10,347 nt of DNA from Bacillota bacterium (GTDB lineage Bacteria > Bacillota > Clostridia > Oscillospirales > Ruminococcaceae): the NCBI GenBank assembly GCA_023458875.1, contig JAEWXO010000096.1, positions 1 through 10,347 of the forward strand, written 5' to 3'. The first letter of the stretch is position 1. Every line of letters starts with the position of its first letter. This document shows positions 5,105 through 10,347 of this stretch, piece by piece. The notes under the pieces were generated by a model. That model ran no database searches and was not told the origin of the DNA. It saw nothing but the letters and a program-made list of their open reading frames with translations. A program made the translations under genes and the position numbers.

Positions 5105-5770
5105 TTGAAATATAATGTTGCGGAAAAGTTTGTAAGTGTTAATGGGGAAGGGGTATTTGCAGGGCAGCTGGCGGTGTTTATCAGATTTTGCGGATGTAAT
5201 CTTAATTGTACATATTGTGATACAAGATGGGCAAATGATATGAGGGTGGCATTTGAAGCATTATCTGAGTTTGAGATATATGATTATATAAAATCAACAG
5301 GAATAAGAAATGTAATGCTGACGGGCGGAGAGCCGCTTATTCAGAAAAATATAGATGTACTCCTTAATAAACTTGCAATTGACAGATCAATACACGTTGA
5401 AATAGAAACGAATGGCAGTATTGACATTTCGGAGTTTATGGATATTGCAAACAGACCGTCATTTACAGTTGATTATAAGCTTCAGGGAAGCGGCATGGAG
5501 GACAGAATGTTTTTGCTTAATTTTAATCGTGTATCTTCAAGAGACACTGTAAAATTTGTTGTAGCTGATTTGCAGGACCTGCAAAAAGCAAAAACTGTAA
5601 TTGAAAAATTTTCACTGATAAAAAAATGTAGTATTTATATTAGCCCCGTATTCGGAAGGATTGATCCGGAAATTATTGTTGATTTTATGAAGGAAAATAA
5701 TCTGAACCATGTAAATCTTCAGCTTCAGATTCATAAAATAATATGGGGTCCTGATAAAAAGGGAGTGTAG
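5105..5770 (+). CDS. queE: 7-carboxy-7-deazaguanine synthase QueE (radical SAM)
   Basis: QueE is a radical S-adenosylmethionine enzyme that contracts the ring of 6-carboxytetrahydropterin to 7-carboxy-7-deazaguanine. The iron-sulfur motif CX3CX2C is present as Cys31, Cys35 and Cys38 (CGCNLNCTYCDT), after the N-terminal SVNGEGVFAGQLAVFIRF that forms the usual QueE opening. MLTGGEPLIQ is the SAM-binding GGEP motif. The length of 221 residues fits. The start is TTG at 5105, supported by AGGAGG at 5092-5097, seven bases upstream, and by the family N-terminus KYNVAEKFVS. folE starts two bases after its stop, so the two are probably translated together. Confidence 0.95.
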   Translation: MKYNVAEKFVSVNGEGVFAGQLAVFIRFCGCNLNCTYCDTRWANDMRVAFEALSEFEIYDYIKSTGIRNVMLTGGEPLIQKNIDVLLNKLAIDRSIHVEIETNGSIDISEFMDIANRPSFTVDYKLQGSGMEDRMFLLNFNRVSSRDTVKFVVADLQDLQKAKTVIEKFSLIKKCSIYISPVFGRIDPEIIVDFMKENNLNHVNLQLQIHKIIWGPDKKGV

Positions 5771-5772
5771 GA

Positions 5773-6345
5773 ATGCCGATAGATACAGAAGCAATTAAAA
5801 AGCACATACGTGGTATTATTATAGCATTGGGTGATGACCCTGACAGGGAAGGCCTTGTCGATACGCCAAAGCGTGTTGCAAGGATGTACGAAAAGGTCTT
5901 TGAAGGCATGAACTATACAAATGACGAAATAGCACAGATGTTTAATAAAACATTCAGTATAGATTCAGATGATGCAGGACAGGATGTTGTAATAGTAAAA
6001 GATATTGAGGTATTCAGCTATTGTGAACACCATCTTGCCCTTATGTATAACATGAAAGTCTCAATAGCATATGTCCCGAAAAATAAGGTTATTGGTATAA
6101 GTAAGCTTGCACGAATAGCGGATATGGTTGCAAAAAGGCTTCAACTGCAGGAACGTATCGGTTCAGATATAGCTGAGATAGTAATGAAGGTTACAGGTTC
6201 AGAAGATGTTGCAGTACTTATTGAGGGGAACCACAGCTGTATGACGGCCAGAGGAATAAAGAAAACAGCTTCGAAGACATCAACAAGCACTCTCAGAGGA
6301 CGCTTTAAAACTGACATTAGTCTCCAGAATCAGATATTCAGATAA
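5773..6345 (+). CDS. folE: GTP cyclohydrolase I
   Basis: FolE opens the GTP ring to give 7,8-dihydroneopterin triphosphate, the starting compound for both folate and 7-deazaguanine synthesis. The 190-residue protein has the full family pattern: TPKRVARMY near residues 31-39, the zinc ligands Cys84 and His87 (YCEHH), Cys156 in the loop NHSCMTARG, and the C-terminal STLRGRF. GGGAG (5761-5765), overlapping the queE stop, is the likely ribosome site. Its place between queE and queC means this copy feeds GTP into preQ1 synthesis under riboswitch control; another gene may serve folate, but that cannot be seen here. Confidence 0.96.
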   Translation: MPIDTEAIKKHIRGIIIALGDDPDREGLVDTPKRVARMYEKVFEGMNYTNDEIAQMFNKTFSIDSDDAGQDVVIVKDIEVFSYCEHHLALMYNMKVSIAYVPKNKVIGISKLARIADMVAKRLQLQERIGSDIAEIVMKVTGSEDVAVLIEGNHSCMTARGIKKTASKTSTSTLRGRFKTDISLQNQIFR

Positions 6346-6366
6346 AAAAGGGGTTATAAATTATAT

Positions 6367-7044
6367 ATGAAAGCATTGGTTTTATTCAGTGGCGGAGTAG
6401 ACAGTACTACATGTCTGGCAATGGCGGTTGAAAAATACGGGAATGATAATGTGATTGCATTGTCGATATTTTACGGACAGAAGCACAAAAAGGAAATAGA
6501 GGCGGCAGAAGCTATTGCAAAATATTATAAAGTCGAACACCTGGGACTTGAACTTACAAAAATATTTCAGTACAGTGACTGTTCACTTTTATCAGGCTCT
6601 GACAGGGAAATTCCTCTTGAAAGCTATGAAGAACAACTGAAAAAAACAGACGGTTCACCAGTTTCAACATATGTACCTTTCCGTAATGGTTTATTTCTGT
6701 CGTCAGCAGCAAGCATTGCACTGTCAAAGGACTGCAGTGTAATTTATTATGGCGCACACGGCGATGATGCTGCCGGAAATGCATATCCTGACTGCAGTAC
6801 ATCTTTTAATGATGCTATCAATAGAGCAATATATGAGGGAAGCGGAGGCCAGCTCAGAGTTGAGGCTCCTTTTGTAAATTTAAATAAAGAAGACGTAGTA
6901 AAAAAAGGACTCGAGCTTAATGTTCCGTATGAACTGACATGGAGCTGCTATGCCGGCGAAGAAAAACCATGCGGAAAATGCGGCACCTGCCTTGACAGAA
7001 AAAAAGCATTTGACCTAAACGGCATTGGGGACCCTGCCTCCTAA
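6367..7044 (+). CDS. queC: 7-cyano-7-deazaguanine (preQ0) synthase QueC
   Basis: QueC uses ATP and ammonia to convert 7-carboxy-7-deazaguanine to the nitrile preQ0. The N-terminal SGGVDSTT (about residues 8-15) is the pyrophosphatase P-loop of the adenine-nucleotide alpha-hydrolase fold. The C-terminal cysteines in SCYAGEEKPCGKCGTCLDR bind zinc. STYVPFRNG and YGAHGDDAAGNAYPDC are standard QueC segments. The length is 225 residues. AAAGGGG (6347-6353) is upstream at a somewhat long spacing. The end is unusual: the last codons reach GIGDPAS and the stop TAA (7042-7044) lies inside repeat copy 4, in CTAAGGT, so a few original C-terminal residues may have been replaced. The zinc site is intact, so activity should be kept. 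Confidence 0.95.
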   Translation: MKALVLFSGGVDSTTCLAMAVEKYGNDNVIALSIFYGQKHKKEIEAAEAIAKYYKVEHLGLELTKIFQYSDCSLLSGSDREIPLESYEEQLKKTDGSPVSTYVPFRNGLFLSSAASIALSKDCSVIYYGAHGDDAAGNAYPDCSTSFNDAINRAIYEGSGGQLRVEAPFVNLNKEDVVKKGLELNVPYELTWSCYAGEEKPCGKCGTCLDRKKAFDLNGIGDPAS

Positions 7045-7096
7045 GGTCCAGGGCGACCGGAAAGCCCGGTCGATTCCGCAGAATCGAAATCTCTGC
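7041..7096 (+). repeat. Structured interspersed repeat, copy 4, overlapping the queC stop
   Basis: It begins CTAAGGTCCAGGG (the same CTAAGGT start as copy 6) and carries hairpin one, GACCGG (7055-7060) / CCGGTC (7066-7071), and hairpin two, CGATTC (7071-7076) / GAATCG (7081-7086), ending AAATCTCTGC. Hairpin two shows a paired change against copies 2, 3 and 5 (CGACTC/GAGTCG). Confidence 0.8.
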
Positions 7097-7148
7097 CAAT
7101 TTTATAACTTAACCGTAATGAATTAATAACAAAAAAGGAAAAATACTC

Positions 7149-7640
7149 ATGAGAACTAAAGAACAAATGAATGACATAACACTTCTGGGAAACAAAAATG
7201 TCAAATACCACGATAATTATTCCCCCGAGGTACTTGAAACATTTCTGAACAAACACACGGAAAATGATTATTTTGTAAAGTTTAACTGTCCTGAATTTAC
7301 AAGCCTCTGCCCTATAACCGGACAACCCGATTTTGCAACAATATATATTTCATATATCCCTGATGTCAAAATGGTTGAGAGCAAATCTCTGAAACTATAC
7401 CTTTTCAGCTTCAGAAACCACGGGGATTTTCATGAGGACTGTGTAAATATCATAATGAAGGATCTTATAAAATTGATGGATCCGAGATATATCGAAGTAT
7501 GGGGAAAGTTCACTCCAAGAGGCGGAATATCAATAGACCCTTACTGTAATTACGGCAAACCTCAGACAAAGTGGGAAGACTTCGCATTTAACCGCCTCCT
7601 CAACCATGATATGTACCCTGAAAAAATTGATAACAGATAA
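7149..7640 (+). CDS. queF: NADPH-dependent 7-cyano-7-deazaguanine reductase QueF
   Basis: QueF reduces the nitrile of preQ0 to the aminomethyl group of preQ1, the base that tRNA-guanine transglycosylase inserts at position 34. It is the short, unimodular form (163 residues). The catalytic cysteine and aspartate are Cys54 and Asp61 in FTSLCPITGQPDFA, the NADPH motif is ESKSLK at residues 77-82, and His95-Glu96 (DFHED) are the substrate-binding pair. AAGGAA lies about 8 bases before the ATG at 7149. A repeat separates it from queC, but spacing and function say it is the last gene of the operon. Its presence shows the pathway runs to preQ1 for tRNA rather than stopping at preQ0 for DNA modification. 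Confidence 0.96.
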   Translation: MRTKEQMNDITLLGNKNVKYHDNYSPEVLETFLNKHTENDYFVKFNCPEFTSLCPITGQPDFATIYISYIPDVKMVESKSLKLYLFSFRNHGDFHEDCVNIIMKDLIKLMDPRYIEVWGKFTPRGGISIDPYCNYGKPQTKWEDFAFNRLLNHDMYPEKIDNR

Positions 7641-7649
7641 ATTCAGAAT

Positions 7650-7801
7650 TTACTGTTCATCCATATGTCCGAAGGTTCAACTCATCGGATCCCGGCCATC
7701 GTCGCTTGAATCATTCATAAGTATAAGGTTGAGATGTATACCCGAAGGTTAGAGGCGCGACCGGAAAACCCGGTCGACTCGTGCTGAGTCGAAATCCCTG
7801 C
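7650..7801 (+). repeat. Structured interspersed repeat, copy 5 (composite)
   Basis: The longest copy. The 5' module (TTCATCCATATGTCCGAAGG, 7656-7675) is followed by about 65 bases not seen in other copies, then a second CCCGAAGGTTA and the core: GACCGG (7759-7764) / CCGGTC (7770-7775), CGACTC (7775-7780) / GAGTCG (7786-7791), AAATCCCTGC (7792-7801). It may be one partial copy joined to one complete copy. Confidence 0.75.
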
Positions 7802-7851
7802 TTAATAAATAACAGTAGTGGTTGAATCGTAACAATAGTAATATAAATAAA

Positions 7852-7884
7852 GTAAATCCCCCGCCTAACAGGCAGGGGATTTAC
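7852..7884. terminator. Strong hairpin between queF and the esterase gene
   Basis: GTAAATCCCC (7852-7861) pairs exactly with GGGGATTTAC (7875-7884), with GCC/GGC inside. It is 15 bases past the esterase stop on the minus strand, where a T-rich tail (TTTATTTATATTA) follows. It may also end queuosine operon transcription coming from the left. Confidence 0.75.
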
Positions 7885-7898
7885 GTATATACATATAA

Positions 7899-9572
7899 CT
7901 ACTTTGCTTTGAATAACCCTCTTAATAAATTGTAGAAATGAGGCTGAACGCTTGAATCACCGTGTCCGCCCATTGATACATTATGATAAAGATGATCCAC
8001 ACCGTTCTGTTTAAGGAATCTGCTGTATGCTGCTGGCTGGTCATAAACTACAGTGTCATTTCCACCGCATGTCAGCAGGATAAGATATGGCATATCATAT
8101 TTAGGCTTAAGTTCGTTTTCCTTAAGCTGTCCAGGGTGTGATGCGAGACTTGCACCAGGAGTAAGTCCAGGGGCTGCACATGCAGAACCTACATATCCGA
8201 AAAGGTCACTGCGTGTCATGCCGATAAACAAGGACTCACGTCCTCCCATTGAAAATCCTGTAATAGCTGTATTTGTTCTTCCTTTCTTAATTGAAAAGTT
8301 GTTCTCGATATAAGGCATAAGATCCGTTACAAGATCGTTAATGAAGTTATCGTATGCGAGTGAATTTGTAAGATCCATTCCTGAACATTTTTCCTGAGTT
8401 TTGCTTGTGAAGATATACGGGAATACAACGATCATTTTTTCTGCTTCGCCTGATGCTATGAGATTTCCGAGAATATTCTGAACTTTTCCCATATTCATAA
8501 GAGAATCTTCATCCTCCCAGTAACCGTGCATTGCATAAAGAACAGGGTATTTTTCGTTTTGATTGTATCCCGGAGGGAGAAGTACATTTACATTTGTCAT
8601 ACGTCCGCGTGTAGTTGAATTATATGAATATTTCTTGAGGTTTCCGTAGTCGACACCGTTTTTCTTGTCTGTTATGCCTGATGCAGCGTATTCGGTTATT
8701 TTGCTGTTGAAATTTTTCATATATTCCGCAGGAGTAATCAAAATAGAAGGGTTTTCATCGTCCGGAGGTGTTACAGGTCCTGACGGATCCTTTTCAAATT
8801 CTTCTATAATTCCAAGGAGGTATCTCTGAAGCATGATCAGATCGGTGCTGTTTACAACCTTGTTCTGGTCAACGTCAGCAGCAGTAGCTGCGTCTTTGCT
8901 GTCAAAATCTGTAAGTACACCTGCCTTTGCAAAGCAGAGGTCAGCAACGTTTATTTTGCCGTCAAGGTTTACATCTCCGATAATTAATGTGTTTTCAGAA
9001 GGAACGTTTACTGATGTTCCTGAAGCAGCAGCAAGTATTTCATCGACATAAAAATCGCCAAGAGCTGATGATGTTTCTATAACAAGCGATACGTCTGAGG
9101 CACCGGAAGGAATCAAATAATCCTTTGCAGAAAGCTGAACGAATTTTCCGTCTGATGATGACTTTTTATCCATGTGTTCATACTGCGTTTTGCCGCTTGC
9201 ATCGTTATACTGAAGAGTCATGATAAACTCAGCTTCGGTTCCGTCCGCATAAGCAACATCAGCACTGAAGGTATATGACTGACCAGGCTTGAATGTTGCG
9301 GAACCAAGTGACTTCTGTACGCCGTTCCATTCAGAGGTTCTGCCTGAAACAAGAAGTGACTTTGAACCGGCAGATGCGGCTTTACTGCTGATTACCATAT
9401 CAACAGGGCCTCTTTGTGTCCATGTGCCCTCTGATGATTCAAAATTGTCATGGAATAATTCAGTTAATGCTTCTGCAGCTTTAATATTTCCAAGAGGCAT
9501 TGCTGAAAGCATTCCACAGGATAATGCCATGGATGTTATGGCTGCAAGTAGTCTCTTTTTATTCATACTCAT
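7899..9572 (-). CDS. Secreted CBM-dockerin-CE1 esterase (cellulosomal)
   Basis: A 557-residue secreted enzyme. Residues 1-33 are a signal peptide (KKR, hydrophobic stretch, IKAA). Residues 36-182 resemble a family 22/4-9 carbohydrate-binding module (LFHDNFESSEGTW, SLLVSGRTSEWNGV, YVDEI). Residues 197-257 are a type I dockerin with two calcium loops: Asp200, Asn202, Asp204, Asp211 and Asp233, Asp235, Asn237, Asp244. After a proline-rich linker, residues 280-557 form a CE1-type alpha/beta hydrolase: LLPPGY, YAMHGYWEDE, and nucleophile Ser441 (GFSMGG), probable Asp506 (GGNDT) and His537 (GGHGD). It probably removes feruloyl or acetyl groups from xylan while docked in a cellulosome; the exact substrate is not readable. 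ATG 9572 is favoured by AAAGGA six bases upstream (9584-9579). It has its own promoter and terminator. Confidence 0.9.
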   Translation of the reverse strand: MSMNKKRLLAAITSMALSCGMLSAMPLGNIKAAEALTELFHDNFESSEGTWTQRGPVDMVISSKAASAGSKSLLVSGRTSEWNGVQKSLGSATFKPGQSYTFSADVAYADGTEAEFIMTLQYNDASGKTQYEHMDKKSSSDGKFVQLSAKDYLIPSGASDVSLVIETSSALGDFYVDEILAAASGTSVNVPSENTLIIGDVNLDGKINVADLCFAKAGVLTDFDSKDAATAADVDQNKVVNSTDLIMLQRYLLGIIEEFEKDPSGPVTPPDDENPSILITPAEYMKNFNSKITEYAASGITDKKNGVDYGNLKKYSYNSTTRGRMTNVNVLLPPGYNQNEKYPVLYAMHGYWEDEDSLMNMGKVQNILGNLIASGEAEKMIVVFPYIFTSKTQEKCSGMDLTNSLAYDNFINDLVTDLMPYIENNFSIKKGRTNTAITGFSMGGRESLFIGMTRSDLFGYVGSACAAPGLTPGASLASHPGQLKENELKPKYDMPYLILLTCGGNDTVVYDQPAAYSRFLKQNGVDHLYHNVSMGGHGDSSVQPHFYNLLRGLFKAK

Positions 9573-9629
9573 ATCAAATCCTTTACTAAATATTTTTTTA
9601 TAATCTATAAAAATCCGATTGATATATTA

Positions 9630-9658
9630 ATTATATCATTTTAATACTATAAAATCAA
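9630..9658 (-). promoter_or_regulatory. Sigma-A-type promoter of the esterase gene
   Basis: On the minus strand TTGATT (9658-9653), 17 bases, TATAAT (9635-9630), giving a leader of about 50 bases. No operator is evident. Confidence 0.65.
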
Positions 9659-9726
9659 CTAAAATTTTGCATAATGTTAATATTTTTCTTGATTTTTATA
9701 TAATTGTAATATATACAGTATTTTCC

Positions 9727-9786
9727 CCTAAGGTCAGTGGTTCGACCGGAATGCTTTACCGATTCGTGCAAAATCGGAATCCCTGC
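9727..9786 (+). repeat. Structured interspersed repeat, copy 6 (divergent)
   Basis: It starts CCTAAGGTCAG, has GTTCGACCGGAA with a degenerate first hairpin, the second hairpin CCGATT (9759-9764) / AATCGG (9772-9777) and the tail GAATCCCTGC. It lies upstream of the esterase gene and beyond the prfC terminator. Confidence 0.65.
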
Positions 9787-9801
9787 CTCTCTATACACCA
9801 A

Positions 9802-9835
9802 AAATTCGTCTGAACTTTTAATTTCAGACGAATTT
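9802..9835 (-). terminator. Intrinsic terminator of prfC
   Basis: AAATTCGTCTGA (9802-9813) pairs exactly with TCAGACGAATTT (9824-9835) around 10 bases. On the minus strand a T-run follows (the A-run at 9800-9804). It is 12 bases past the prfC stop. Confidence 0.85.
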
Positions 9836-9847
9836 AATATATATATT

Positions 9848-10347
9848 TTATCTTCCGAACTCAGAAAGAACAAGTCCTTTATTCTTCTCAAGAGCCCATC
9901 TTATATTCCATTCACTGGTGAACAACAAAAGATAATTATCATGAAAATCCTGTACTATTTTTGTATCGCTTGTAATAGTAAGTGATTTCAGATCAAGATC
10001 TTCAGGATTGTCTATCCATCTTATATATTCATAGGAAAGATTTTCACGTCTGATATCAACAGTGTATTCGTTTTTAAGTCTGTATTCCAGTACTTCGAAC
10101 TGAAGCATTCCGACAACGCCGACGATTACTTCCTCATATCCTGTATAAGGTTCTGTAAATATCTGTATAGCGCCTTCCTGAACTATCTGGTTTATACCTT
10201 TAAGAAACTGTTTTCTCTTGAATGTATCTGTACACGATACCTTTGCAAAATGTTCGGGTGCAAAGGTTGGAATTCCTGAATATTCAAATTTTTTGCCCGG
10301 TACTGAAATTGTATCTCCAATAGAGAAAATACCCGGATCAAATACAC
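9848..10347 (-). CDS. prfC: Peptide chain release factor 3, C-terminal part
   Basis: Release factor 3 is a GTPase that removes RF1 and RF2 from the ribosome after termination. Only the last 165 residues are in the window; the gene runs off the right edge. The frame reads VFDPGIFSIGDTIS, YSGIPTFAPEHFAKV, KGINQIVQEGAIQIF, then YEEVIVGVVGMLQFEVLEYR and a C-terminal SEWNIRWALEKNKGLVLSEF, all typical of domains II and III of RF3. The GTP-binding domain lies outside. The internal ATG at 10108 is not the start, since conserved RF3 sequence continues upstream of it. A good terminator follows the stop codon. Confidence 0.95.
   Translation of the reverse strand, partial: VFDPGIFSIGDTISVPGKKFEYSGIPTFAPEHFAKVSCTDTFKRKQFLKGINQIVQEGAIQIFTEPYTGYEEVIVGVVGMLQFEVLEYRLKNEYTVDIRRENLSYEYIRWIDNPEDLDLKSLTITSDTKIVQDFHDNYLLLFTSEWNIRWALEKNKGLVLSEFGR

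Noticed and set aside
4587..7640. Seven-deazaguanine DNA modification (dpd) cluster
   Set aside because: queF and a preQ1 riboswitch are present and no dpd transglycosylase or partner genes are seen, so the pathway is for tRNA queuosine.
3038..9786. CRISPR array from the recurring hairpin motif
   Set aside because: The copies are hundreds to thousands of bases apart, in both orientations, with genes between them and no cas genes; they are dispersed repeats.
9848..10108. Separate 86-residue gene starting at ATG 10108
   Set aside because: Release factor 3 sequence continues in the same frame to the window edge, so this ATG is an internal methionine.

Overview
The window looks like a low-to-mid GC, spore-lineage Clostridia chromosome, most likely a Ruminococcus-type (Oscillospiraceae) cellulosome producer. 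The pointers are a secreted esterase carrying a type I dockerin, a spoIIID gene, Firmicutes-style Shine-Dalgarno sites and sigma-A promoters, and a preQ1-dependent queuosine operon. The genus is an inference; there is no rRNA in the window.

Region 1 (about 110-2740) is a GC-richer remnant of a prophage or related element. It holds a P27-family terminase small subunit gene, a phage-type S-adenosylmethionine synthetase broken by a 4-bp tandem duplication, and a ParB-like nuclease-domain gene that loses family resemblance after about 137 residues and runs into scrambled coding fragments. No large terminase, portal or integrase is present. The remnant stops beside the 3' end of tRNA-Ser(CGA), a common type of integration site.

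Region 2 (2764-4260) is host DNA: tRNA-Ser with its terminator, spoIIID, tRNA-Gln(UUG) with a consensus promoter, a bidirectional terminator, and on the minus strand two tandem 121-bp units. Each unit encodes an 18-residue peptide with three cysteines (MCNSFFTSLCEWIKSFCR and MCNNLFASLCEWLKSFCR) behind a near-perfect Shine-Dalgarno sequence. The upstream unit has a strong promoter. This pair is the most interesting undescribed item I see.

Region 3 (4367-7801) is a complete preQ1 operon: promoter, preQ1-I riboswitch with an intrinsic terminator, then queD, queE, folE, queC and queF. FolE makes dihydroneopterin triphosphate from GTP, QueD and QueE convert it to 7-carboxy-7-deazaguanine, QueC makes preQ0, and QueF reduces it to preQ1, the riboswitch ligand and tRNA queuosine precursor.

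Region 4 (7852-10347, minus strand) holds a secreted CBM-dockerin-CE1 esterase with its own promoter and terminator, and the 3' end of prfC (release factor 3), cut by the window edge.

Scattered through the host part only, always between genes, are six copies of one structured repeat: a 5' module containing CGAAGGT, then two hairpins, then AAATCCCTGC. Compensatory base changes show that the second hairpin is conserved. The copies are irregularly spaced, occur in both orientations, and one supplies the stop codon of queC.
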